From: Halomonas litopenaei | GTDB lineage: Bacteria; Pseudomonadota; Gammaproteobacteria; Pseudomonadales; Halomonadaceae | DNA length: 64,000 bases | Direction of reading: 5' to 3' | NCBI RefSeq assembly: GCF_003045775.1 | Contig: NZ_PXNS01000005.1 | Span: 248,001-312,000 of the forward strand | In this document: positions 8,944 through 18,462 of the stretch, piece after piece | How positions within the stretch are numbered: position 1 is the stretch's first letter | Layout of the letters: the number at the start of each line of letters is the position of its first letter | Program-made: the position numbers and the translations under genes | Notes under the pieces: generated by a model | Told to the model about the DNA's origin: nothing | The model's database searches: none | What the model saw: only the letters and a program-made list of their open reading frames with translations

Positions 8944-10014
8944 TCAGGCCCTGAGGCGGCGATGGGCCCAGCCCACCAGCGGCGGCAACGCCACCAGCAG
9001 AACGGTGATGCGCAGCAGATGGTGGGAGGTGACGAAGGCCGGTTCGATGTTCAGCGAAAGCGCCACCAGGCTCAGCTCCGGCGCCCCGCCCGGCATGTAG
9101 GCCAGCAGCGCCGCGGCCACCGAGATGCCGGTCAGCGCCTGGCCGACCCAGGCTGCCGCCACCGCCAGCAACACCAGGATCAGCGCCTGGACCACCGCCA
9201 GTCCCAGCTGGCGCGCCATGTCGGACAGCGCCACGCCGACGAAGCGCACGCCCACCGAGGTGCCGATGACCACCTGAGCCAGGGCGATCAGCGCCGGTGG
9301 CAGCACCGCGTGGGTCAGCCCGGAAAAGTGCAGCAGCGACGACACCAGCGCCGGGCCGAACAGCAGGGCGTTGGGCAGGCGCAGCACCCGGCCGACCACG
9401 GCGCCGAGCACCGCCGCTACCACCAGCCAGGCGGTGCCGGCGAGCGAGGGTAGCTGGCTCCACTGGGCCGGCCCGTTGCTGGCGCCGGCCAGGTCCACGT
9501 GGCCGAACAGGCCGAGGATCGGTGGAATCGCCAGCAGCAGCACCAGGATACGCACCGCGTGGGTGATACCGACGGCACGCAGGTCAGCGCCAGACTCGTG
9601 GGCCATCATCAACAGCGCCGACAGTCCGCCCGGGGCGCCGGCGTAGAGCGCGGTGTCCAGCGAGTGACCGGCTACGCGGTAGCTGAAGGCCACCGCCACC
9701 ACCATCATTACCGCGGTGGCGGCGAGCATGATTGCGGCGCTGGCGGCCCAGGCGGTGATATCGCCGGACAGCTCCGGGGTGAAGGCCGAGCCCAGCATCA
9801 CCCCGATGACCACCAGAACCCCCTTGCGCAACCGTCCCGGCGAGCCCAGGCGCACCCCGGCGAGGCTCGTCAGGGTGGTGGTGATCAGGGCGCCGAGCAG
9901 CCACGGAAGCGGCAGGTCGATCAGGTAGGCGATGACCCCGCCCAGGCCGCCCAGGGCGAGGGTGGGCAGGAAGCGCCAGGCGCCAGGGTGAAGGAGTGTG
10001 GGGGCGGCGGGCAT
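8944..10014 (-). CDS. AbrB-family (PF05145-like) integral membrane protein
   Basis: 356-aa very hydrophobic protein with about ten membrane segments arranged as two repeats of the AbrB/'ammonia monooxygenase' membrane family (not the Bacillus transcription factor AbrB). Typical blocks are LPWLLGALI, YAGAPGGLSALLMMAHESGADLRAV and, in the second half, YMPGGAPELSLVAL. The paired PGG motifs in each half are characteristic. Function is not established; members are proposed transporters or membrane regulators. The start at 10014 has AGGAGA a few bases upstream; the frame reaching 10050 lacks one. It lies next to tctCBA on the same strand, a neighbourhood often seen for this family, with a 227-bp repeat-bearing gap between. 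Confidence 0.85.
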   Translation of the reverse strand: MPAAPTLLHPGAWRFLPTLALGGLGGVIAYLIDLPLPWLLGALITTTLTSLAGVRLGSPGRLRKGVLVVIGVMLGSAFTPELSGDITAWAASAAIMLAATAVMMVVAVAFSYRVAGHSLDTALYAGAPGGLSALLMMAHESGADLRAVGITHAVRILVLLLAIPPILGLFGHVDLAGASNGPAQWSQLPSLAGTAWLVVAAVLGAVVGRVLRLPNALLFGPALVSSLLHFSGLTHAVLPPALIALAQVVIGTSVGVRFVGVALSDMARQLGLAVVQALILVLLAVAAAWVGQALTGISVAAALLAYMPGGAPELSLVALSLNIEPAFVTSHHLLRITVLLVALPPLVGWAHRRLRA

Positions 10015-10104
10015 GGCGTCTCCTGTGTGCGTTGCCTGTACTCTTTGCACAGGTGGTGGTGATCGAGCCTGACGACGGCGCGCGGCGCCAGATGGCGCCG
10101 CGCA

Positions 10105-10194
10105 GGGACTACATAAGGGCTACACAAGGGCTACGCAGGGGCTTTGTGCGGGCCACACAAGAGCGATGCCGAGAGCTATGCCGAGAGCTATGCC
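10105..10194. repeat. Cluster of degenerate 11-12-bp tandem repeats
   Basis: The gap between tctA and the AbrB-family gene contains about five degenerate units of 11-12 bp (GGGACTACATAA, GGGCTACACAA, GGGCTACGCAG, GGGCTTTGTGC, GGGCCACACAA; 10105-10160). A degenerate GAGCGATGCC follows, then two exact copies of GAGAGCTATGCC (10171-10182, 10183-10194). No ORF fits. It lies downstream of tctA and upstream of the AbrB-family start. Confidence 0.8.
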
Positions 10195-10241
10195 AGGGCC
10201 TTTGCCGGGGCGACTCGAGCATGGCCCTGAAGCCCGTTGCA

Positions 10242-11747
10242 TCAAGCCTGGCTCGAGGGCCGTTGCTTGAGCAGCTTGGGTACCAGCCAGGGCAGTACCA
10301 GCAGCGCCGAGGCGGCGATCCACAGCGACAGCGAGATGCCGGACTGCCACAGGATGGCGGTGTCGCCACCGCTGATCGCCAACGCCCGACGCAGGTTCTC
10401 TTCCATCAGGCCGCCCAGCACGTAGCCGAGGATGACCGGCGCCAGCGAGAAGCCGAGCTTGCGCAGCAGGTAGCCGAAGACACCGATGACGAGCATCAGA
10501 TAGATGGCGGTCAGGTCGGAATGCAGCTGATAGACCCCGACGAAGGATAGCACGGCGATGGCCGGCACCAGCACCCAGCGCGGGATGGTCAGCACCTTGG
10601 CGAAGACCCCGGCCAGCGGCAGGTTGAGCGCCAGCAACACCAGGTTGCCGATGTACAGCGAGGCGATTAGGCCACCGGCGACCTCCGGGTTGTCGGTGAA
10701 CATCATCGGTCCCGGGGTGATGTTGTAGAGCATCAGCGCGCCGAGAAGCACCGCGGTGGTGCCGGAGCCGGGGATGCCCAGGGTCAGCATCGGTACGAAC
10801 GAACCTGCGGCGGAGGCGTTGTTGGCCGCTTCGGGCGCCGCCAGGCCACGCATGTCGCCGGTGCCGAAGGTGTTGTCCTTGTCCACCAGCCGCTTTTCGG
10901 TGGTGTAGGACACCGCCCCGGCCACCGAGGCGCCGGTTCCGGGCAGTACGCCGATAATGAAGCCGAGCACGCCGGAGCGCAGCATGGTGCCCTTGCAGGC
11001 CATCACTTCCTTGAGGCTGACGAACACCCGGCCCAGCGGCGGCAGGGTGTCATCGACGTCGTCGCGATGGGCGTGCTCGAGCATCAGCAGGATCTCGCTG
11101 ATGGCGAACAGGCCGATGATCATCACCACGAAGTCGATACCGTCATAGAGCTCCGGCATGCCGAAGGTGTAGCGCATCACGCCGGTGCCGGAGTCGACGC
11201 CGACGGTGCCGATCAGCACGCCGAGCACGGCGCCGATGGCGGTCTTGATCGGGTCCTTGCCCATCATCACCGACATCGACGAGAAGGCGAACACCATCAG
11301 CGCGAAGAATTCGGCGGGGCCGAACATCACCGCCACCCGGGCCAGCAGCGGGGCGAACAGGGTCAGGCCGATGATGGCGATGGTGGCGCCGACAAAGGAC
11401 GCCACCGCCGACAGGCCCAACGCCGGACCGGCCAGGCCACGCTTGGCCAGCGGATGGCCATCGAGGGTGGTCATCACCGCGCCGGCGTCGCCGGGCACAT
11501 TGAGCAGGATGCTGGACATGCGCCCGCCGTACTCGGCACCGGTGTAGATGCCGGCCAGCAGGATCAGCGCGGATTCGGCGGGCAGGCCCAGGGTGTAGGC
11601 CAGCGGCATCAGGATGGCGATGCCGTTGATTGGCCCGATGCCCGGCAGGGCGCCGAACAGGGTGCCCAGCAGCGCGCCGAGGAAGGCCAGGCCAAGATTG
11701 AGCGGCGTCAGGGCGACGCCGAAGCCTTCAATAAGAAAGTCGAACAT
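10242..11747 (-). CDS. tctA: Tripartite tricarboxylate transporter large permease TctA
   Basis: 501-aa membrane permease with about 11-12 transmembrane segments. Family signatures are [18 protein letters not shown] near residue 33, [20 protein letters not shown] near 85 and the repeated [19 protein letters not shown] in the second half, followed by [18 protein letters not shown]. It forms the ion-driven pore of the TTT system with TctB, fed by the periplasmic receptor TctC. The gene is last in tctC-tctB-tctA, 95 bp after tctB. Substrates are usually citrate or another di/tricarboxylate; the actual one cannot be read from sequence. Confidence 0.95.
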   Translation of the reverse strand: MFDFLIEGFGVALTPLNLGLAFLGALLGTLFGALPGIGPINGIAILMPLAYTLGLPAESALILLAGIYTGAEYGGRMSSILLNVPGDAGAVMTTLDGHPLAKRGLAGPALGLSAVASFVGATIAIIGLTLFAPLLARVAVMFGPAEFFALMVFAFSSMSVMMGKDPIKTAIGAVLGVLIGTVGVDSGTGVMRYTFGMPELYDGIDFVVMIIGLFAISEILLMLEHAHRDDVDDTLPPLGRVFVSLKEVMACKGTMLRSGVLGFIIGVLPGTGASVAGAVSYTTEKRLVDKDNTFGTGDMRGLAAPEAANNASAAGSFVPMLTLGIPGSGTTAVLLGALMLYNITPGPMMFTDNPEVAGGLIASLYIGNLVLLALNLPLAGVFAKVLTIPRWVLVPAIAVLSFVGVYQLHSDLTAIYLMLVIGVFGYLLRKLGFSLAPVILGYVLGGLMEENLRRALAISGGDTAILWQSGISLSLWIAASALLVLPWLVPKLLKQRPSSQA

Positions 11748-11842
11748 GGGAACACCTTGATCAGGGATCGGTGGCGGTCAGGGCTGGGGCAGCGCTGGCA
11801 GCTGAGCTGTTACAGGAGCTGGCTTCAGGGCGGCGGTTCGCG

Positions 11843-12277
11843 CTACCACGGCAGGCCGGGCAGGCCGATGCCAAGGCCATGGGTGAACAGCCACTGGCCG
11901 CCCAGCGCCATCAACACACCGGTGGCCACGGCCTTGAGCGGACTGGCCTCGAACAGCCAGGCCAGGGCGGCGATCACCAGCATCGAGCTCAACAAAAAGC
12001 CCAGGCGCGGGAACAGCACGGCGTAGACCAGCAGCAGCACCAGCACGCCGATCAGGCGCAATCCCAGGCGCTTGTCGGGCCAGTGGCCGTTTTCACCCGG
12101 ACGTATCACCAGCACCAGCGACAGCAGCCCCAGCAGGATGGAGAGCCCCAGCGGAAAGGCCTTGGGGCCAACGGGGTCGTAGCTGAAGGGCACCTCGAGG
12201 GACAGGGCGTTGACGGCGGTAAACGCCGCCAACCCCATCAGGGCGATACCCAGACAGCGGTCGGCGGCGATACTCAT
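11843..12277 (-). CDS. tctB: Tripartite tricarboxylate transporter small permease TctB
   Basis: 144-aa protein with four predicted membrane helices, the usual size and layout of TctB. The recognisable block is FSYDPVGPKAFPLGLSILLGLLS after the first helix. Its ATG overlaps the tctC stop (ATGA at 12274-12277), so the two are translationally coupled and should be made in fixed ratio. TctB is poorly conserved in general; position between tctC and tctA makes the call firm. Confidence 0.92.
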   Translation of the reverse strand: MSIAADRCLGIALMGLAAFTAVNALSLEVPFSYDPVGPKAFPLGLSILLGLLSLVLVIRPGENGHWPDKRLGLRLIGVLVLLLVYAVLFPRLGFLLSSMLVIAALAWLFEASPLKAVATGVLMALGGQWLFTHGLGIGLPGLPW

Positions 12278-13248
12278 TGGGTCAGACCCACTTCCGTGGC
12301 CAGCTCCTTGAAGCCGGCGACCTGATCCTTGACGTAGCCGTCGAAGTCGTCACCGAAGCGGGCCATGGGGAACAGGCCGCGGGCTTCGCGCAGCTCGGCG
12401 AAGGTCTCGTTGCCGGCCAGGTTCTCGAGGCGCTCGACCCAGGCCTGGTAGGCCTCGTCGCTGACCTCGGGGCCCATGTAGTAGCCGCGCCAGATCGGCC
12501 ACTGGACGTCGTAACCCTGTTCGGCGGCGGTGGGAATCTCGGCGTAGGGGCCGCCCATGCGCTCCTCGGACAGCGCCGCCAGCACGCGGATGTCGCCGCT
12601 CTCGAGCTGGGACTTGAGCTCCGAGAGGTCACCGGAGAACACCTGGATATGGTTGCCGAGCAGTGCAGCCAGGGCTTCACCGCCACCCTCGAAGGCCACG
12701 TAGCGCAGGCTGCGCGGATCGACGTCGGCGGCCTTGGCGGTCAGCGCGGCCTTCATCCAGTCCTGGCTGCCCACGCTGCCACCGGCGCCGAAGGCGACCT
12801 GGGTGGGGTCTTCCTGCAGCGCCGTCATCAGCTCATCCAGGGTCTGCCAGGGCGCGTCGGCCTTGACCACGATGGCGCCGTAGTCGACCCCCAGGGCGCC
12901 GACCCAGCGCACTTCGCTGGCGTCGTACTGGCCGAACTTGCCCAGCGCCAGGTTGACCGCAGCGCCGGTGCTGGCGGCGACGATCAGGTTGGGGTCGTCG
13001 GTGCGCACGCCGTTGACGTGGTTGTAGGCCACCGCACCGATGCCGCCGGGCATGTAGGTGACCAGCATCGGGTCCTCGTTCAGGCCGGTCTCGAGCAGGC
13101 CATTGGCGGCCAGCCGGCAGGTCAGGTCGTAGCCACCGCCGGGCTTGGCGGGGGCGATGCATTCGGCCTCGTCGGCGGCCTGGGCGGTGCCGACGCTGAG
13201 GCTGGCGCCGAGCAGCAGGGCGGCGGGCAGAGCTGTGATATTCTTCAT
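12274..13248 (-). CDS. tctC: Tripartite tricarboxylate transporter periplasmic receptor TctC
   Basis: 324-aa solute-binding protein of the Bug/TctC family with a Sec signal peptide (MKNITALPAALLLGASLSVGTAQA, cleaved near residue 24). The mature N-terminus CIAPAKPGGGYDLTCRLA is the typical ligand-binding loop of citrate-type receptors. The domain continues with YMPGGIGAVAYNHV and FGAGGSVGSQDWMK. The start at 13248 has AGGAG at a 6-bp spacing; the frame reaching 13263 does not. It is first in the tctCBA operon and divergent from the tctDE two-component genes, which are expected to control it. Confidence 0.93.
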   Translation of the reverse strand: MKNITALPAALLLGASLSVGTAQAADEAECIAPAKPGGGYDLTCRLAANGLLETGLNEDPMLVTYMPGGIGAVAYNHVNGVRTDDPNLIVAASTGAAVNLALGKFGQYDASEVRWVGALGVDYGAIVVKADAPWQTLDELMTALQEDPTQVAFGAGGSVGSQDWMKAALTAKAADVDPRSLRYVAFEGGGEALAALLGNHIQVFSGDLSELKSQLESGDIRVLAALSEERMGGPYAEIPTAAEQGYDVQWPIWRGYYMGPEVSDEAYQAWVERLENLAGNETFAELREARGLFPMARFGDDFDGYVKDQVAGFKELATEVGLTQ

Positions 13249-13276
13249 GCGGACTCCTGACAACTATTATTATGGA

Positions 13277-13333
13277 TTGATGAAACCGGGGTGCTTTAAC
13301 GTGAGAGATGCTAGGCCGACTAGCTTTCATCAA
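13277..13333. promoter_or_regulatory. Inverted repeat in the tctC/tctD divergent promoter region
   Basis: TTGATGAAA (13277-13285) and its exact reverse complement TTTCATCAA (13325-13333) lie 48 bp apart centre to centre in the 124-bp gap between the divergent tctC and tctD starts. The spacing is close to whole helical turns. The position suits an operator for TctD, but binding is inferred. Confidence 0.5.
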
Positions 13334-13372
13334 CCTGTCATGCCCTCCCTGCCTGGATAAGACATTAGTCGC

Positions 13373-14041
13373 ATGCGCCTTCTCGTCGTCGAAGATGATG
13401 CCCTCATCAGCCGCTCGCTGGTCGATGCCCTGACCCCCCTTGGCAATACCGTGGAGGTGTTTGCCTGCTGCAGTGATGCCAGGGCAGCGCTGCGCCAGGG
13501 TGGGGTCGACCTGATGCTTCTGGACATCGGGCTGCCCGACGGTGACGGCCTGTCACTGCTGGCCGAGTTGCGTGACGCGGGCGATCGCACCCCGGTGATC
13601 ATCCTGACCGCCCGGGACGCCCTGGATGACCGGGTCAGGGGACTCGACCTGGGGGCCGATGACTACCTGGCCAAGCCCTTTGAGCTGGCCGAACTTGAGG
13701 CGCGGGTACGCGCGCTGCTCAGGCGCAGCCAGCAGCGCGCCGACAACCGTCTTGGCCTGGGTCCCTTGTCCTTCGATCCGGCCAGTGGCGCCGCCAGTCT
13801 GTTCGGCGAGCCCATGGCGCTGCCCCATCGCGAATTGCTGCTGGTCGAAAGCCTGTTGCTGCACGCTGGAGCCATCGCGCCTCGCGAGACCCTGGAAGGG
13901 CGACTTTTCGGCTTCGGCGAGGTGGGCTCCAACGCCCTGGAGGTCTACGTCAGCCGGCTGCGCAAGCGGCTCAAGGGCGCAGGTCTGCGTATCCGCACCT
14001 TTCGCGGACTTGGCTACCGTCTGGAAGAGGACGACGGGTGA
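13373..14041 (+). CDS. tctD: OmpR-family response regulator TctD
   Basis: 222-aa response regulator. The receiver has the acidic residues E8-D9-D10, phospho-acceptor D51 (LMLLDIGLPDGDG) and K101 (DDYLAKPFE). The winged-helix output domain has the usual NALEVYVSRLRKRLKG and IRTFRGLGYRLE. It should be phosphorylated by the next gene product and activate the divergent tctCBA operon in response to a tricarboxylate. The stop overlaps the tctE GTG start. The name comes from the location opposite tctCBA and from the family; close paralogues such as QseB or PmrA share the same architecture. Confidence 0.9.
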   Translation: MRLLVVEDDALISRSLVDALTPLGNTVEVFACCSDARAALRQGGVDLMLLDIGLPDGDGLSLLAELRDAGDRTPVIILTARDALDDRVRGLDLGADDYLAKPFELAELEARVRALLRRSQQRADNRLGLGPLSFDPASGAASLFGEPMALPHRELLLVESLLLHAGAIAPRETLEGRLFGFGEVGSNALEVYVSRLRKRLKGAGLRIRTFRGLGYRLEEDDG

Positions 14042-15483
14042 TCGAGGTCGAGGGATCACTCAAGCGTCGGCTCGGTGGCTGGCTGGTGGTCACCGTCGGG
14101 GTGCTGGGGCTGGCGCTGATGGTGGAGGCCTGGGTCAGCAGTCAGCGGGCGGCGGCGCGGGCCTTCGACGCCCAGCTGCAGGCGGCGGCGCTGACCATCG
14201 CCGAGGCGGTGCGCTGGCAGGACGGCATCCCCCAGGTAGTGGTGCCGGCGGCGGCGCTGCAGATTCTCGCCACCGACAGCCAGGCGCGGGTGTTCTACGC
14301 GGTGCTGGACGATGACGGCAGGACGCTGTCGCGTAACTGGCCGGTGGACATCCCCGTCGCCTGGCAGCAGGCGCTGGATGAAGGCGGCATGTCGCGGGAC
14401 CTGACCACGACGCTGGGAGAGCTGCGTCTGCATGCCCAGCGGGTGGCCTCGGCGGGTTGGGTCACCCAGCTGCCGGTGCAGGTGTGGGTCGGGCATACCC
14501 TCGAGGGGCGCCGAGCCCTGGCCCGCTCACTGTTCGAGCGTTCGCTGTCGCGCTTTATTGCCATGGTGCTGCTGACCGGGGTGCTGATGGGCTTGACCAT
14601 GCGCGCGGCGCTGTCTCCCCTGCGCCGCCTGCGCCGCCAGATTCGTGGGCGCGGCGCCGATGACTTCAGTCCGCTGGCGGCCAGGGTGCCCAAGGAGCTT
14701 CATGAGCTCGCCCAGGCCTTGGACCACCTGTTCGCCCGTCAGCGCCAGGGACGCGAGGATCTTCTGCGCTTCACCGCCGACGCCAGCCACCAGCTCAAGA
14801 CGCCGCTGGCGGGACTCAAGACCGTCAGCGAGCTGGGCCTTCGCAGCAGTGATCCGGATGAATGGCGCCAGGCGCTCACGCGCGTTCACGCCCGGGCCGA
14901 GGACACCAGTCGACTGGCCGGCCAATTGCTGTCGCTGGCGCGACTGCGCCACCTCGACCGGGAGACGGCGCTGCCTGCGCTCGACCTGGGTGAGCTGGTG
15001 CGCGACGTCGCCCTGGACTGGGCGGCGCGGGAGCGGGCGGCGGAGCATGACCTCGGGCTTGGCAGCCTGCCAGCCGAGCCGCTGAAGGTCTGTGTCGAGG
15101 GCTGGGCACTGCGCGAAGCCCTGGGCAACCTGATCGACAACGCCCTGCGCTACACGCCGACAGGTTGCGAGATCACCCTGCATCTGTCGCGCGAGGGCGA
15201 CTGGGCGCGGTTGTCGATCGTCGATGACGGCCCCGGTGTCGCCGACGCGGCGCTGGCGACGCTGGGACAGCCGTTTCAGCGGGGTGGGCGCCAGGACACC
15301 GAGGGCTCTGGACTGGGTCTTGCCATCGTCGATACCACCGCCCGGCGCATGGGCGCCCGCGTGCAATTCGCCAACCGCTCGCCGCAGGGACTCGAGGTGG
15401 TGCTGTGGCTGCCGCTGGCGAAGGACGAACAGGATGTCACCGGTGCCTTTGCTGCCGGCGTGAATCCAGGAGAGAGTACTTGA
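14038..15483 (+). CDS. tctE: Sensor histidine kinase TctE
   Basis: 481-aa membrane kinase starting at GTG 14038, which overlaps the tctD stop (GTGA). Two membrane helices (about 13-31 and 172-192) enclose a periplasmic sensor of about 140 residues. The H-box is ASHQLKTPLAG (H251), the N-box NLIDNALRYTP, then DDGPGV (G1) and GSGLGLAIV (G2), so all catalytic motifs are intact. It should autophosphorylate and pass phosphate to TctD D51. The downstream lipoprotein gene overlaps its stop, which suggests the periplasmic sensor may read ligand through that protein. Confidence 0.9.
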   Translation: MIEVEGSLKRRLGGWLVVTVGVLGLALMVEAWVSSQRAAARAFDAQLQAAALTIAEAVRWQDGIPQVVVPAAALQILATDSQARVFYAVLDDDGRTLSRNWPVDIPVAWQQALDEGGMSRDLTTTLGELRLHAQRVASAGWVTQLPVQVWVGHTLEGRRALARSLFERSLSRFIAMVLLTGVLMGLTMRAALSPLRRLRRQIRGRGADDFSPLAARVPKELHELAQALDHLFARQRQGREDLLRFTADASHQLKTPLAGLKTVSELGLRSSDPDEWRQALTRVHARAEDTSRLAGQLLSLARLRHLDRETALPALDLGELVRDVALDWAARERAAEHDLGLGSLPAEPLKVCVEGWALREALGNLIDNALRYTPTGCEITLHLSREGDWARLSIVDDGPGVADAALATLGQPFQRGGRQDTEGSGLGLAIVDTTARRMGARVQFANRSPQGLEVVLWLPLAKDEQDVTGAFAAGVNPGEST

Positions 15484-16700
15484 TGTCCCTGCCGCCCGGA
15501 CAACGCCTTCGATCCTGTGGACGTCTCCCGGCCCGCTGTGCGACGCAGGTCACACGGCGGCAGCCCCTGGTGGTGTCGCCGTGCCTGCCGCTTTTACTGC
15601 TCATGCTCCTGCTGCTGGGCGGCTGTCACAGCGGCGACAGCCGCACCCCCACAGATGAAGATCCGCTGGTGATCTCGGCGGCGCTGGATCTTGACGTGGT
15701 GGCGCCGCTGCTGGACGCCTTTCGCCAGGCCTACCCTCAGATTCCCCTGCGCTTTGAGGATCGCACCACCCGGGAGGTGGACGACAGCGTGGTGGGACAT
15801 CTCGCTGGGGGCGGGGTAGAGGGCGAAGGGACGAGCAGGGCGCCTGACGTGGTGATCAGCTCGGCGATGCCGTGGCAGATGGCCCGGGTCAATGAAGGAC
15901 TGGCGCGGCGCCTGAACGGGCCGGAGATCGAGCGCTGGCCCGAGTGGGCGCGCTGGCGCGACGAGGTCTTCGCCTTCACCTTCGAGCCGGTGGTGATGGC
16001 CTATCGGCTGGATCTGTCGCGACATATGCTGCCGCCCCAGACCCATGGCGACCTGCACGCGCTGCTGGCGACCCAGGCCCGCTGGCTGACGGGCAAGGTG
16101 ACCACCTACTCGCCGCTTTCCAGCGGGGTGGGCTACACCCTGGCCCAGCAGGATGCTCGCTACTCCTCGCGCTTCTGGGAGCTGGTCGGCGCCATGGGGC
16201 GTGTCGATACTCGCCTCGAGACGACCACCCGGGCCATGCTCGAAGGGCTCAGCCAGGGACGCTACTGGCTCGGCTACAACCTGCTGGGTTCCTACGCCAT
16301 GGTCTACGCCCAGGAACATCCCGAGGTGATCGTGCAGGTGCCCAGGGACTATTCGCTGGTGCTGATGCGCATGGCCTTCGTGCATCGCGATGCCCCCCAC
16401 GTCGAGGCCGCCGAGACCTTCGTCAGGTTTTTGCTGAGTCAGCGTGGCCAGCGGGTGCTGGCGGGGCAGACGCCACTGTTCAGCGTGCTGCCGGGGGTGA
16501 CCGGCCCCTACACCGCCGCCAGGCTGCGCACCCAGGTGGGGGAGCGGCTCTACCCGATACTGCCCAACGCCACCTTGCTGGCCTTCGTCGATCCTGCCCG
16601 CCGGGAGGCCTTCACCGACCACTGGCGAGCGCGTTTTCAGGGCGAGCAGGCGCTGGATGAAGCGGTCGAACGGGGTAGCGGGGCGCTGGCGCCGGAGTAG
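15483..16700 (+). CDS. Extracellular solute-binding lipoprotein, PgtC-like accessory sensor
   Basis: 405-aa substrate-binding protein of the ABC Fe3+/spermidine type. Start ATG 15483 overlaps the tctE stop (TGATG). A basic N-terminus and hydrophobic stretch end in lipobox LLLGGC, so it should be a lipid-anchored periplasmic protein. The fold is suggested by LVISAALDLDVVAPLLDAF, APDVVISSAMPWQM and YSPLSSGVGYTL. No ABC permease or ATPase gene is nearby. In Salmonella pgtABC, a comparable protein (PgtC) relays ligand occupancy to a two-component kinase. By analogy this protein is more likely a sensory partner of TctE than a transport subunit; that is inference from gene overlap and missing transporter genes. 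Confidence 0.8.
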   Translation: MSLPPGQRLRSCGRLPARCATQVTRRQPLVVSPCLPLLLLMLLLLGGCHSGDSRTPTDEDPLVISAALDLDVVAPLLDAFRQAYPQIPLRFEDRTTREVDDSVVGHLAGGGVEGEGTSRAPDVVISSAMPWQMARVNEGLARRLNGPEIERWPEWARWRDEVFAFTFEPVVMAYRLDLSRHMLPPQTHGDLHALLATQARWLTGKVTTYSPLSSGVGYTLAQQDARYSSRFWELVGAMGRVDTRLETTTRAMLEGLSQGRYWLGYNLLGSYAMVYAQEHPEVIVQVPRDYSLVLMRMAFVHRDAPHVEAAETFVRFLLSQRGQRVLAGQTPLFSVLPGVTGPYTAARLRTQVGERLYPILPNATLLAFVDPARREAFTDHWRARFQGEQALDEAVERGSGALAPE

Positions 16701-16745
16701 ACGGCGGATGGCAACCGAGGCGCATCGATGTGTCAAGCTGGCACA

Positions 16746-16775
16746 TTGCCGGAGGCCGGGGCGGAACGTTATAAT
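16746..16775 (+). promoter_or_regulatory. Sigma-70 promoter of guaB
   Basis: TTGCCG (16746-16751) and a perfect TATAAT (16770-16775) are 18 bp apart. Transcription would begin near 16782, giving a leader of about 45 nt with a pyrimidine-rich stretch (TTCTTCCCTCCCTC). No clear PurR operator was found around it. Confidence 0.7.
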
Positions 16776-16826
16776 GGGCGATTAACTTCTTCCCTCCCTC
16801 TAAAGCCTCAGTGGGTGTTGCCGATT

Positions 16827-18296
<1,470 letters not shown>

Positions 18297-18379
18297 GCGC
18301 TGACGTGACGCGCCAGGCGTATCGCACCAGACGCGTTGCACCAGAGGGCGCGCGGGGCGACTCGCCCCTCGTCACCCTG

Positions 18380-18410
18380 AGCTGGAAGCGGTCCGCCGCT
18401 TCCAGCTTTT
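18380..18410 (+). terminator. Rho-independent terminator/attenuator between guaB and guaA
   Basis: AGCTGGAAGCGG (18380-18391) and CCGCTTCCAGCT (18396-18407) form a perfect 12-bp stem with a 4-nt loop, followed by TTTTCGCTTTT. It sits 84 bp after the guaB stop and 53 bp before guaA. It should end or attenuate guaB transcription, so guaA may rely on read-through or on its own promoter. Confidence 0.9.
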
Positions 18411-18462
18411 CGCTTTTCGATTGCTCGGCCCACCGGCCCCACTGCCTGCAAGGTAAGTCCCC

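Noticed and set aside
10105..10200. CRISPR array in the tctA/AbrB gap
   Set aside because: The repeats are 11-12 bp, degenerate and have no spacers, and no cas genes are present.
16760..16785. PurR-like operator at the guaB promoter
   Set aside because: Only the central CGTT fits the ACGCAAACGTTTGCGT consensus; the flanking arms mostly mismatch.
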